From NCBI GenBank assembly GCA_964552465.1, contig CAZKGR010000004.1, positions 62,001-126,000 of the forward strand: DNA of 64,000 nt, written 5' to 3'. This document shows positions 18,570 to 27,410 of the stretch, one piece after another. The stretch is from BMS3BBIN04 sp964552465. GTDB lineage: Bacteria; Electryoneota; Electryoneia; Electryoneales; Electryoneaceae. Below the pieces are notes generated by a model that ran no database searches, was not told where the DNA came from, and saw only the letters and a list, made by a program, of their open reading frames with translations. The translations under genes and the position numbers were made by a program. Numbering within the stretch: the stretch's first letter is position 1; each line of letters opens with the position of its first letter.

Positions 18570-19040
18570 CTAGCGCCTCAAACCGGCGACGATCCTTTTT
18601 GGATAAAGTAGCAGGTCGAGCGCATCAATCGGGGAATTCACGACGATATCAGCCGCACGTAACGTCGCTCCAAATACTCCCTCGTCGCCAATAACGGCAA
18701 TACCAAGCGAGGTAGATGAAAGAGCCTTTTCATCGTTAGCACCATTTCCGATATACGCAGTAGTCAGGGTTCCGTAGTCGTCAACCGCAAAGCGTTTGGA
18801 AATGGCTTCGCTGCCTGGATCAATGACTCGAATGTCTACTGGCAGGTTGTCCAGTTCGGATGCAACCGTGCCGAATGTATCTGCGGTGAGGATTACAACT
18901 TTTGCTTGTTTTGCAAGCTCGGTAAGACGTTCTGCAACACCACTGAGAAGTTTACCATCTACGGCAAGCGTACCATTGTAATCGATCAGAACAGCGTCAA
19001 TATTCAAGTCACGCCAGCCTGGTATTTGAACCTGGATCAT
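18570..19040 (-). CDS. HAD-family hydrolase, soluble P-type-ATPase-like (COG4087)
   Basis: 156 residues. Motif I is D20-Y-N-G-T-L-A, with Asn rather than Asp two residues after the nucleophile, as I recall for the COG4087 'soluble P-type ATPase' group. Motif II is the T of I-L-T-A-D-T, and motif IV is G-N-G-A-N-D-E-K-A-L. A C-terminal A-D-I-V-V-N-S-P-I-D-A-L segment matches P-type ATPase P-domains. Expected to be a small cytoplasmic phosphatase of unknown substrate. Its ATG overlaps the stop codon of the SDR gene by 4 bp (ATGA), so translation is coupled. Confidence 0.82.
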   Translation of the reverse strand: MIQVQIPGWRDLNIDAVLIDYNGTLAVDGKLLSGVAERLTELAKQAKVVILTADTFGTVASELDNLPVDIRVIDPGSEAISKRFAVDDYGTLTTAYIGNGANDEKALSSTSLGIAVIGDEGVFGATLRAADIVVNSPIDALDLLLYPKRIVAGLRR

Positions 19041-19891
19041 GCAGGTTCCTCCGGGGAGAATCCATATTTCTGCGCGGCCATGCGATCAACCAGCGCATCA
19101 GGTAGATGTGCACGGAGAAAAGGAAGCACCATCGCAGCCGGATGGACAGGATAACGCGCTTTCGGGTTAGGTGATTCCACGGCTCGGAGGATTACATCAG
19201 CAACGCTGGCTGGTCCCCAGTACTCATGCGGTTTGAACGGTGGATTTTCGAGAAATCGTCTATATTGCTTGAAATATGGCGACTTCTCATTATCCAGAAG
19301 TGGTTCCGATTGCCCCTTGGCGATGTCTCCGAAATTGGTACGGATTGGTCCGGGTTCAATCAGTGTGACTTTGATTGACCACGGCGCCAGTTCCAGACGC
19401 AGCGCGTCCGAAAGTGCTTTAATAGCATGCTTGGTGGCGGAATAGGTCCCGCTAAGGGGGAATGTGACGCGACCCACCACCGAGCTGACCATGATAATCC
19501 GTCCTTCCCGACGCTGTCGCATTTCCGGAAGAACGAGTTTCGTCAGTTCGACAGGTGCATAGACGTTGACATCAAAGATGTCGCGCATCATGTGTGCAGG
19601 CACATCCTCGACCGCGCCGCGCAGGCCATAACCCGCGTTGTTGACAAGCACATCAACCGGACCACGTTCTTCACGCAATTGCGCATAGACTTCTTCACGC
19701 TCGATTGGGTCAGCAACATCAAGAGGGTAAATGTGAATGTTGCCGTCTTTTTGGCGCAGGGATCTCAGGGCATCCACGTTTCTTGCGGATGCAGCAACTT
19801 CGTAGCCACGGCGTGCGAAGTGAAGTGCTGTTGCCCAGCCGATACCTGAAGAGGCACCTGTGATCCAGACCAAGCCTTTCGGAAGGCTCAT
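19037..19891 (-). CDS. Short-chain dehydrogenase/reductase
   Basis: 284 residues, classical SDR. The nucleotide-binding motif T-G-A-S-S-G-I-G is at residues 11-18, followed by N-N-A-G-Y-G. The catalytic triad is S-S near V-V-G-R-V and Y-S-A-T-K. After E-P-G-P-I-R-T-N-F comes a substrate-variable C-terminus. It is an NAD(P)-dependent oxidoreductase whose substrate cannot be named. ATG 19891 has GGAG 7 nt upstream. It is the first gene of the six-gene minus-strand cluster; the 274 bp upstream (19892-20165) contain no gene and presumably its promoter. Confidence 0.88.
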   Translation of the reverse strand: MSLPKGLVWITGASSGIGWATALHFARRGYEVAASARNVDALRSLRQKDGNIHIYPLDVADPIEREEVYAQLREERGPVDVLVNNAGYGLRGAVEDVPAHMMRDIFDVNVYAPVELTKLVLPEMRQRREGRIIMVSSVVGRVTFPLSGTYSATKHAIKALSDALRLELAPWSIKVTLIEPGPIRTNFGDIAKGQSEPLLDNEKSPYFKQYRRFLENPPFKPHEYWGPASVADVILRAVESPNPKARYPVHPAAMVLPFLRAHLPDALVDRMAAQKYGFSPEEPA

Positions 19892-20165
19892 GAACCAACT
19901 CCAGCTAAGGTCGTTGAAGATGCGCAGGATTACTGAATAATCCTTGTGACAAATTGGGACATACTCTGCAATGAAACCGTGAAAGATGTATAAACCTCCT
20001 CTTTCAAGGCTACCTTATAAGCTAGTCCGATTCCACCTGAAAGACAAGCGGATCAAAGAGTTCCAGTCCCGTTTGCTCCAATTTGAAGTTTAGAAAAACT
20101 ACAGTAAAGACTTATGCCAGATTTGTCAGCGCTTTGATTCTCATATTTAAATAAGATCAGCGTGA

Positions 20166-21440
20166 TCACGGGCCGATCAAGCGCACCAGGAATAAGGATA
20201 AATCTTCCCAGTATGTGATTATCAGCAGCACAATCAGCATGATGCCGATAAACGGCAACGTTGACCTGTAGAGGGTCAGGATCGATTTGCGAAACCGGAA
20301 ACTTGAGATGAACAGGTTTAGTCCGACCGGAGGTGTTGAATAACCGATTTCCAGGTTGGTCAGGAAGATAATTCCGAGATGAACTGGATTGACGCCGAAT
20401 TCCTGGGCAATGGGTAGGATCAACGGCACTACGACAATTATCGCGGAAAAAATATCCATCAATGCGCCAACTATCAGCAGGAATATGTTCAACGCGATCA
20501 GGAAAGTCCATTTCGAGTCAAGTGTGCCGCGAATAAAGTCGAAGATGACTGCCGGAATTTCTGCGTCGATGAGGTAATTGGTCAGACCCAGTGCGGATCC
20601 GAGGATGATCAGAATTCCGCCGACCAGGACCATGGATTCACGTGCGATCAACGGCAGGTCTTTGGTAATGTGAATGTCACGGTGGATCACAACCTCGACG
20701 ATGAATAGATAGAAGGCTGTCATCGCTGCGGCTTCGGTGGCTGTGAAGAATCCAGAGTAGATGCCAGCGATGATTCCGATGGGGAGCGGGATTTCCCACG
20801 CCGCTTCCCGGATCGCCAGAACTGCTTCCTTCATCTCAAAGGGTTGGGTTGGGATCTTGTTTTTTCTTGATATCCAGCCGCTAAACAGGCTGAGCGCAAT
20901 GATGAGCAGCAGGCCGGGGAGAATCCCGGCCAGGAATAATTGATCGACTGAGATAGACGCGATCATCGCATAGAGAATGATGGGCAGGCTCGGTGGAAAC
21001 AGTAGCCCCAAGCTTCCTGAGCTGGTCAAAAGGCCGAGGGAAAAGCGTTCAGGGTAACCCTCCTTGATCAAGACAGGGAAGAGCAGTCCGCCAAGCGCGA
21101 CAATGGTTACGCCAGATGCACCCGTAAACGCGGTGAAAAAGCTGCACACTAGCAGCGCTACGACTGCCACACCTCCCGGCAACCAGCCGAAAAGCGCGTG
21201 TGACAGTCGGACAAGTCGTTTGGGAGCACCAGATTCCGCTAGCAAATAGCCGGCGAATGTGAACAGCGGGATCGCGAGTAAAGTCGGCTGAGAAGTCATC
21301 CGGTACATCTCGATGATGACGACGACCGGGTCAAGTTCAACTGCCGCAAATGCGATGATCGCTATACCGGCGAGCACGGCGTACAGCGGCGCACCGCCTA
21401 TTGCGAGCAGCAGGCAGCCGAGGATCAGCAATCCTGTCAC
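20166..21440 (-). CDS. dctM: TRAP transporter large permease (DctM)
   Basis: 424 residues with about 12 hydrophobic segments, the usual size for the TRAP large (12-TM) subunit. Family-typical stretches are P-L-F-T-F-A-G-Y-L-L-A-E-S-G-A, F-T-G-A-S-G-V-T-I-V-A-L-G, P-P-S-L-P-I-I-L-Y and the C-terminal I-G-Y-S-T-P-P-V-G-L-N. It forms the translocation path and uses an ion gradient to import the solute delivered by the binding protein. The start overlaps the DctQ stop by 4 bp. No terminator-like structure is obvious downstream. Confidence 0.94.
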   Translation of the reverse strand: MTGLLILGCLLLAIGGAPLYAVLAGIAIIAFAAVELDPVVVIIEMYRMTSQPTLLAIPLFTFAGYLLAESGAPKRLVRLSHALFGWLPGGVAVVALLVCSFFTAFTGASGVTIVALGGLLFPVLIKEGYPERFSLGLLTSSGSLGLLFPPSLPIILYAMIASISVDQLFLAGILPGLLLIIALSLFSGWISRKNKIPTQPFEMKEAVLAIREAAWEIPLPIGIIAGIYSGFFTATEAAAMTAFYLFIVEVVIHRDIHITKDLPLIARESMVLVGGILIILGSALGLTNYLIDAEIPAVIFDFIRGTLDSKWTFLIALNIFLLIVGALMDIFSAIIVVVPLILPIAQEFGVNPVHLGIIFLTNLEIGYSTPPVGLNLFISSFRFRKSILTLYRSTLPFIGIMLIVLLIITYWEDLSLFLVRLIGP

Positions 21441-22003
21441 CGTTCTTCCTCCCGCTGCGAATAGGAATCCGATGGAACAAGAGTGGCTGAATCAGCCTTG
21501 GGATCGAGGGATGATGCATGTTCCTGGCTTGACATTCGCCCGAGTAGCAGGTTCAAAAACACCTGAACAGCGAGCAACACGAATCCGACGGGCAAAACCA
21601 GTTGGAATGGCCAAGCGGAAAGTCCTTCCACCAGTTCGCTGGCATATTCCTTCTCGGACAGCACAAAGATCCACGATGCCCGTGCGAGGATGAGGCTAAT
21701 GACTATCGTGAAGGTGCCGGTAATCCAAGTGAGAATTCGGCGGATGAGCGGCCCGGAGATGCGTCCAATTACGTCTATAGCGATTTGACGACCTTGACGT
21801 GCGGCGATCACCGCGCCAAACATACCGACCGCGAGAACGGTGTGTTGTAGAACGATTTCGGCCCAGGGAATGCCTTCACCGACGACATTACGCAGGATAA
21901 CCTGGGTAAAAGAAAGGATTACCATGAAGGCGAGCAGCAGCACCACCGTTGCGGATACGACGGTGGTCAGCCCACGGTCAATCCCTTCCACAAGTCTCCG
22001 CAC
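21437..22003 (-). CDS. dctQ: TRAP transporter small permease (DctQ)
   Basis: 188 residues with four membrane segments, as expected for the small TRAP subunit. The family pattern of a helix with F-T-Q-V-I-L-R-N and then G-I-P-W-A-E-I is present. It pairs with DctM in the inner membrane. The start lies 22 bp after the DctP stop, and the stop overlaps DctM. The C-terminal 35 residues are hydrophilic and lineage-specific. Confidence 0.92.
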   Translation of the reverse strand: MRRLVEGIDRGLTTVVSATVVLLLAFMVILSFTQVILRNVVGEGIPWAEIVLQHTVLAVGMFGAVIAARQGRQIAIDVIGRISGPLIRRILTWITGTFTIVISLILARASWIFVLSEKEYASELVEGLSAWPFQLVLPVGFVLLAVQVFLNLLLGRMSSQEHASSLDPKADSATLVPSDSYSQREEER

Positions 22004-22025
22004 CCTGCTCCCCTCGGTTGTTCTT

Positions 22026-23060
22026 CTATTCTGTAGAATCTACAACCACTTCTGCCCGGTAGGTGTGCAGCGATTGTTCGATCTGCGTCAGTAGTTCCCT
22101 CGAATAGAGTCTACCGACGAGATTTTCGCGGACCGCTATTCCGATGCTTTCATATGAAGCGAGAGTTTCATCTTCGGGCGGTGACATCAGGGTCAGGCCG
22201 GTTTTTGCAAGTTGTTCAATGCTTTTCGCGTTGTCTTCGCGGGTGACCAGGGTCAGCCGTCGCATATGTTCCCGACTGATTTCAAGAAGTCGAGTCTGCT
22301 CAGTTTCATCCAGCTTATCCCAGACTCTTTTGGAGAGCAGAACAGCGCCCATGGAATTAGTAATCGGATAGGTGTTCATGTATTCGGTTCGAGTAAACCA
22401 TTGCAGGCTGATCGCAGCCATCGGCGAAGTGTAGACGGCGTCTATCATTCCCGTTTGAAGAGCCGTCATGACCTCAGTCACGGACAGGGGGACCGGTGTA
22501 ATCCCCATCGCCTCAAACAAGGCTGCAGCCAGCGGATCACCCTGCCATGTCCAGACCTTTATTCCCTTCAGATCATCGAGTGTCTGAATCGGGGAATTGG
22601 AGAAGAAGTAGACGTAGCCGACTTCGGTCCAGCCGAGCAGGACGTAGCCCTGCTCACGAAATGCTTTATCAAAGCGATCAGTATAATGATTGATGATGTA
22701 ATCGATCTCATCCTTGTTGTGGAAGAGGAAGGGGAGTTCCAGCACCCGCGCTTCAGGGAGAATATCGCCGATGCCATTTCCAGTAAATCCGGCCGCGTGG
22801 ATCTGGTTGAATCGCATCTTGCGCAACACATCCGGCTCATCGCCCTGCACACCGCCAGGGTAAAGCTTGAATCCAACCTCTCCGTTTGTCGCGTCACGCA
22901 CAGCATTATCGAGATCGTGCATCAGGTTCATCCACGCAGATCCTTCAGGCGCGAGGCTGGCGAATTTTATTTCGTGTTCTGGTTTTTCTGCGTACAAGAG
23001 AGTTGGGCTGGTGGATATCGTGATCAACAGACCCAGCATGATTGATAACGGCAGCTTCAT
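22026..23060 (-). CDS. TRAP transporter solute-binding protein (DctP/TatP type)
   Basis: 344 residues with a signal peptide (L-S-I-M-L-G-L-L-I-T-I-S-T-S-P-T-L-L-Y-A). DctP-fold marks are K-F-A-S-L-A-P-E-G-S-A-W, L-P-E-A-R-V-L-E-L-P-F-L-F, L-D-D-L-K-G-I-K-V, V-T-E-V-M-T-A-L-Q-T-G and F-F-S-N-S-P. In acid-binding family members an Arg follows the L-K-G-x-K segment and contacts the ligand carboxylate; here the position is Trp (K-V-W-T-W-Q-G). With the adjacent TatT lipoprotein this fits the TPR-associated TRAP group, for which hydrophobic ligands have been proposed. ATG 23060 has GAGGATTCC directly upstream. Confidence 0.9.
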   Translation of the reverse strand: MKLPLSIMLGLLITISTSPTLLYAEKPEHEIKFASLAPEGSAWMNLMHDLDNAVRDATNGEVGFKLYPGGVQGDEPDVLRKMRFNQIHAAGFTGNGIGDILPEARVLELPFLFHNKDEIDYIINHYTDRFDKAFREQGYVLLGWTEVGYVYFFSNSPIQTLDDLKGIKVWTWQGDPLAAALFEAMGITPVPLSVTEVMTALQTGMIDAVYTSPMAAISLQWFTRTEYMNTYPITNSMGAVLLSKRVWDKLDETEQTRLLEISREHMRRLTLVTREDNAKSIEQLAKTGLTLMSPPEDETLASYESIGIAVRENLVGRLYSRELLTQIEQSLHTYRAEVVVDSTE

Positions 23061-23190
23061 GGAATCCTCTACGATTCACTCTTCATCACGGAACAGATCT
23101 GTCACCCGTTGATTGAGTGTACGATTACACATGTTGGATAGTTCACGACAATGCTTAAAGGATAGTTTCCGGGGAGCGAGGAGAATTCAA

Positions 23191-24072
23191 TTACAGGAGT
23201 TGGTCCATGTTATCGAGCATCTGTTCAGCTTTGGCTTGCGCAACACGGTTCAGCAGACGTGTGTCTTCCGCAGCGCTGAAGATATCAAAGTCCAGAATTT
23301 GTTCAATGGTTGATCGGCTGGCAGGTTCGTCGAGTTGTCGGAGATAGACATATTTGACCATGAACAGTTGACCGAACAAAAGCTCACCATTGGTCAGCTC
23401 GATTTGTCGCTCAAGGTGAAAGACGGCCTTGTCCATATCACCGCCTAGAATTGCCGGTCGCGCACCGTAATATCCGCCGAAGAACAGGTGTGCGAAACCA
23501 TAGAAGAAATTCTCGTTAATCTCAAGCGAACGCCGCATCAGTGCTTCGACATAGGGAAGCTGCGATACAAGAACGATATCATCCAGCCCGTTGAGTATTT
23601 GCGAACCCCACGAATTTCCGAGCCAGAAAATTCCTGCAACAGCTTCGTCATCCAACTCAGCAACAGCTAATTCAAACTCCGAAAGGTCGGATATGGATAG
23701 AAGATCAATGTCTTCTTCCTCAACAAGCCAACGGTTGGCATAGTTGGCAGCACGTTGGTAAAGATGTCTCGCTTCTACTTGATCCATGTCTTCAACAAAT
23801 GCGAGTGCGTAAGCGGTGTATCCCTGGGCAGCGAAGAGGAGCAGTGTGGTGTTGTTTGGATCGCTACGGAGCATTCCTTCGACGAGCTTCAGGTTCGAGG
23901 CAAGGGCGGTTTTTGCGATATCGAGATTGGGTTCAGCCATCATCGCATCGAGACCACCGGTGAGGATTGGGTTCATCGTCGAACGAACTACAGTCCGTTG
24001 AATTGCGCAGCCGGGCAAGAAGGCATAGGTTAGCAGAACAGCGATCATGGTGATAACGAGCTTGCGGTTCAC
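23191..24072 (-). CDS. TRAP-transporter-associated TPR lipoprotein (TatT)
   Basis: 293 residues. A lipoprotein signal ends in L-P-G-C, so Cys near residue 22 would be acylated. The helical-repeat body (S-N-L-K-L-V-E-G-M-L-R-S-D-P-N-N and further TPR-like pairs) matches the TatT family first defined in the Treponema TRAP system, where a TatT trimer docks to the binding protein. The GTG start overlaps the ThyX stop (GTGA), and DctP follows after 130 bp. Its presence makes this a TPR-associated TRAP system, probably with an outer-membrane- or periplasm-tethered shuttle. Family assignment is by sequence pattern and context. Confidence 0.85.
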   Translation of the reverse strand: MNRKLVITMIAVLLTYAFLPGCAIQRTVVRSTMNPILTGGLDAMMAEPNLDIAKTALASNLKLVEGMLRSDPNNTTLLLFAAQGYTAYALAFVEDMDQVEARHLYQRAANYANRWLVEEEDIDLLSISDLSEFELAVAELDDEAVAGIFWLGNSWGSQILNGLDDIVLVSQLPYVEALMRRSLEINENFFYGFAHLFFGGYYGARPAILGGDMDKAVFHLERQIELTNGELLFGQLFMVKYVYLRQLDEPASRSTIEQILDFDIFSAAEDTRLLNRVAQAKAEQMLDNMDQLL

Positions 24073-25586
24073 GATGGCTGGTCCTCGTCTACGATTCCAA
24101 ATACTTCCCGTCCCCGCGCCTCAAACTCATGCTTGCCCACAGCCATTACGAACAGGCCGGGCATAACTTCTCGGACACAGTTTATCATTTGGTTTGCCAG
24201 GTCACGGATATCCCACTGCGCATGGGCATCCTCACGCAGTCGGCTGATATGGTATAGTTCACGCGCGTTCGCTTTGAATATGACTCGACGCCGGTGAGCG
24301 TTGCACAATGCGTAGGCTGCGGCCGCCTGCATCGCCGGGGAATTATCGATCTGGGCAATTTTGTCTGCGAATTCCGCGCTGCGGGCAAGGATGTCATCAA
24401 ACTCACCCTTCATCCCAGCTTCATTTATCGTCTCCGGCATTGTGCAGCCGAGCGATGGGTCGTATGGACCTGTTATCTGAGTACTTATCCGGTGACGCTT
24501 TAGCTGTCCGAATGCGGCAGCTGATAGAATCAGTTCAAATGTGAACTCCGCCAGTTCAAACTCTCGTGGTGCCGGATCCCACTGCGCGTTCGGTTTAAGT
24601 ATATCGCGAAACAGGTCTTCGCGTTCTTCTGGCGTCATCGCAAGAGTGCGCTGTCTGGCCTCTTCCCACGAACAACCACTACCGTGTACGATCAATGCTG
24701 CAATTATTTGCTCATCGCCATTCTCTGAGTAGTTGATCAGTCGGACCGCAACTGGGTCAACAGCGTGCGCCGGGGAGCATTCCGGCCAGTAATTTGAACG
24801 CGCGAACTGGGTTCGCTCATAATCAGTTGCTTTGACATATTTAATCAAGCTTGGCGCGAGGCCATGCACCTGGGACAGCAGTTGGTTACCAACCTCACGT
24901 ACTTCCTCGAGCGGGTGGGCGTGCGTGTCTCGGATCATTGTTTCCAGTATGCGCGCATTGACCGTCATCCCAAATTGTGCCTGCGTGGCCAACGAGACGA
25001 CATAGCGCGCATCCTCTGCTGCTTTTCCGCGGGCTCGGGTCTTCGGTCGTCCTTCGCCATCATCCTGGAAACGGGGGAGGTATAGCTGATAGAGCTGGGC
25101 TTCAATGATCCAGTATATCTTATTCTGGTCACGGATAAGCTCTTCAAATTGCTCGGCAAGCCCAACTCGTTGCAATTCAGGGGGGATGACAGCGTCGCCG
25201 TCGAGCTTGATATACCGCTGTGACTTCTCAGTGAACGATACAAGTCGGTGTCTTTCGATAGCTTCAACTGCGAGCCGACTGATCCCAGTGACGTCCATGT
25301 TGAACACGGCGTGTTCAGCGACGGAGCTGTGTCCGAGGCCGAAGACAATGTTCTCATTGCTCCGTCTCGCCTTTTCAACTTCTACCCTAGCTTCCGCGCG
25401 AATTTCCCGGATGTCAGCTGGATTGCGGCTGATGCGGGCATAAGCGGCTGACAAGGTTTCTGGGGTAATCGCTTCTCGCGGAGGTGCTTCTCCACCTTCA
25501 AAGGCAGCGCTCTCCAGCCCGCGAAGCGTATCGTGATCAACATTGAAGCCCGCGAGCTCAATGCGTAGTGGTAGTGGTCGTTTCAT
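24069..25586 (-). CDS. thyX: Flavin-dependent thymidylate synthase ThyX, two-domain form
   Basis: 505 residues, about twice the common ThyX length. The N-terminal half has G-H-S-S-V-A-E-H and the signature R-H-R-L-V-S-F-T-E-K-S-Q-R (R-H-R-x7-S). The C-terminal half repeats the fold and again has K-R-H-R, but reads R-H-R-I-S-T-Q-I-T-G-P, with Pro in place of the final Ser. ThyX makes dTMP from dUMP using FAD, NADPH and methylenetetrahydrofolate. Tandem-domain ThyX proteins are known, for example in chlamydiae. The gene heads the unit ThyX-TatT-DctP-DctQ-DctM, an unusual partnership. The upstream 87 bp hold no recognisable ribosome site. Confidence 0.92.
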   Translation of the reverse strand: MKRPLPLRIELAGFNVDHDTLRGLESAAFEGGEAPPREAITPETLSAAYARISRNPADIREIRAEARVEVEKARRSNENIVFGLGHSSVAEHAVFNMDVTGISRLAVEAIERHRLVSFTEKSQRYIKLDGDAVIPPELQRVGLAEQFEELIRDQNKIYWIIEAQLYQLYLPRFQDDGEGRPKTRARGKAAEDARYVVSLATQAQFGMTVNARILETMIRDTHAHPLEEVREVGNQLLSQVHGLAPSLIKYVKATDYERTQFARSNYWPECSPAHAVDPVAVRLINYSENGDEQIIAALIVHGSGCSWEEARQRTLAMTPEEREDLFRDILKPNAQWDPAPREFELAEFTFELILSAAAFGQLKRHRISTQITGPYDPSLGCTMPETINEAGMKGEFDDILARSAEFADKIAQIDNSPAMQAAAAYALCNAHRRRVIFKANARELYHISRLREDAHAQWDIRDLANQMINCVREVMPGLFVMAVGKHEFEARGREVFGIVDEDQPS

Positions 25587-25673
25587 GGATCAAGTGTTGG
25601 CAATCGTTATCGATGATTGCGAAAGGTACAACGCTGGAGGGATGCGAACAGCGACAGGAGACAGCGTGTGTGA

Positions 25674-27293
25674 TCACTCGGTGCCGAGAACACGAGTCCG
25701 CAGACGCCGCATGGCCTCGCGCAATGATGGATCGAGCAACACGATGTCTTTCGCACCACGTTTCAACCAGTGAGTTATGCGTTTGTGTTCGGCGGCGCGA
25801 ACGAGGATGATAACATGTGCGCGGTTTTGATCTGCCCATTCGCGCGCTCTCGCGAGCATGGCGTCGATTTCGACCTCGAAACTGGAAGCATCGAGCAGTA
25901 CCCAACGTGGTTGCCGTTTTTCCAATGCAGGTAGCAACCCTTCCAAGCGCTTGAAGACTGTGAACCTCATGCCACCAGCTTCCAGGAAGGCAAGGCCGAT
26001 TCGATAGCGTAAACGGGTATTCTGAGTGACGAGCATGATTCCAACTCCCTCACCATACGCATCATCCTCCATTGCCCAATGTAACCGATTGATGGCTGTT
26101 TCCACCGGCAGAGTGCGTGGCATCAAGTCGAACGCACCGTAATCGACGTGATCCAGATACACATCATGACCAGGATCTTCAATTTCGAGTTCCGGGTCAT
26201 CATCGCCGTATCCGAGGTGGATGTCGCTGGACTCCCACGGTTGGCCAACAGTTCGATCACTAATCCAGATGCGGGGAATCGATCGGTAGCGGCTGACGGA
26301 TCGCAGCAACCGTTCAACAGCGATGGCCTTATCACCCCACAGGTCAGCATCCGCGATGAACAAATCGCTTGGGGATTCGGTGACCGATTTCGTGAGTAAT
26401 TCCAGATCGGTCTCAGTGACTACAATTACATTGCCCAATTGACTCAGGATTTCGCGCCAGTTTTCGTCGTCGGACAGCAAGATGATATGCGGACCGGAAT
26501 CAAGTACTGTCCGCTGCATGTATCCCACATCTGAAGTAACCTTTGATGTGCGACGTGAACTAAGCCCGGCTTCCGTACGCCAGATTTCCTCTATCAACGC
26601 TGTGAGCTGTTGACGACCTTTTAACTCAATCCTCGTCAGTTCGGCTTCGAACTCACCGTTGCGTGCACGTGTAACCTTCAACCGCACGGGGACATACTTG
26701 CCGCCTTCTTCCAGTTTAATGATTGCCAGTTTAATGATTGCCTGTGAAACCGAATATCCATCGGGGCTGCGAAACTCTGTGAGTTCAGCATCGAAGAAGA
26801 ACCGCTTAATGGTTATTCGCTTTGGCTTCACATCAATCCACGATCCCATCCATACAAAAGACAGTGCTACCGGATTGGAGATGGGAACTGTTGCGATGTA
26901 TTCCCGACTCGAACGTTCCAAATCGGCAATGTTGAGCAGCTCAACTCCTTTGTGTTTCTTCAGGCTTACCTGTTCACCGACCTGGGCTCTGAAATCTGCA
27001 ATTTCTTCCATACCGGCGTCGAATGCGGTCAAAGTGCATTGCAGAGAAACCGATTCATTCCAAAAATCGTCATCTGGCTGAGGTAGAAGTTGGTCAGCAA
27101 TCAGCGCCAGTTCACCGTTCTGAACACGTGAATCAACGACTGAGCTCACGTATTTCTCTTCACCAGCGCGTGAAAGGTCCAATCGACCTTTTCGGGCTGG
27201 CTCCGACTTGAACCATCCAAATGGCGACGAAGCTGAACTTTCACGACGCAGAAGTCGCGATATAGAAGTTTGAAGTTTGGATTTCTCGTTCAT
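25674..27293 (-). CDS. Protein with PilZ-like region and two degenerate receiver-like domains
   Basis: 539 residues from ATG 27293; an ATG at 27371 is possible but would add a poor N-terminus. Residues about 60-260 resemble a PilZ/YcgR arrangement (E-L-L-N-I-A-D-L, an F-R-S-P-D-G-Y-S-V-S strand, then E-F-E-A-E-L-T-R-I-E-L-K-G), but the arginine motif for cyclic-di-GMP is not clear. Residues about 275-360 look like a receiver fold (I-I-L-L-S-D-D, D-L-F-I-A-D-A-D-L-W). Residues about 425-535 look like a second one (I-M-L-V-T-Q-N, W-V-L-L-D-A-S, R-G-A-K-D-I-V-L). The acid/lysine set is incomplete in each, so phosphorylation is doubtful. A perfect 15-bp tandem duplication adds five residues at 26711-26740. 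Function unknown; probably a signalling adaptor. Confidence 0.6.
   Translation of the reverse strand: MNEKSKLQTSISRLLRRESSASSPFGWFKSEPARKGRLDLSRAGEEKYVSSVVDSRVQNGELALIADQLLPQPDDDFWNESVSLQCTLTAFDAGMEEIADFRAQVGEQVSLKKHKGVELLNIADLERSSREYIATVPISNPVALSFVWMGSWIDVKPKRITIKRFFFDAELTEFRSPDGYSVSQAIIKLAIIKLEEGGKYVPVRLKVTRARNGEFEAELTRIELKGRQQLTALIEEIWRTEAGLSSRRTSKVTSDVGYMQRTVLDSGPHIILLSDDENWREILSQLGNVIVVTETDLELLTKSVTESPSDLFIADADLWGDKAIAVERLLRSVSRYRSIPRIWISDRTVGQPWESSDIHLGYGDDDPELEIEDPGHDVYLDHVDYGAFDLMPRTLPVETAINRLHWAMEDDAYGEGVGIMLVTQNTRLRYRIGLAFLEAGGMRFTVFKRLEGLLPALEKRQPRWVLLDASSFEVEIDAMLARAREWADQNRAHVIILVRAAEHKRITHWLKRGAKDIVLLDPSLREAMRRLRTRVLGTE
26711..26740. repeat. Perfect 15-bp tandem duplication inside a gene
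   Basis: The 15-mer CCAGTTTAATGATTG occurs twice back to back. Because 15 is a multiple of three, it duplicates the pentapeptide A-I-I-K-L without breaking the frame. This looks like a recent slippage event. Confidence 0.95.
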
Positions 27294-27410
27294 GTTGTTA
27301 CGTAGTCCGTGAGCTCGCTCCAAGTTTGGGCAATATACGGTTCTACGGGCAGGGTGAAAGCCATAGATCAAAGGAGTTGAACAGAGAAGGGAATACCAGG
27401 TGCGCGAAGA

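Noticed and set aside
22212..23045. 277-codon plus-strand frame
   Set aside because: Antisense to the TRAP binding protein, which has an unmistakable family sequence and ribosome site.
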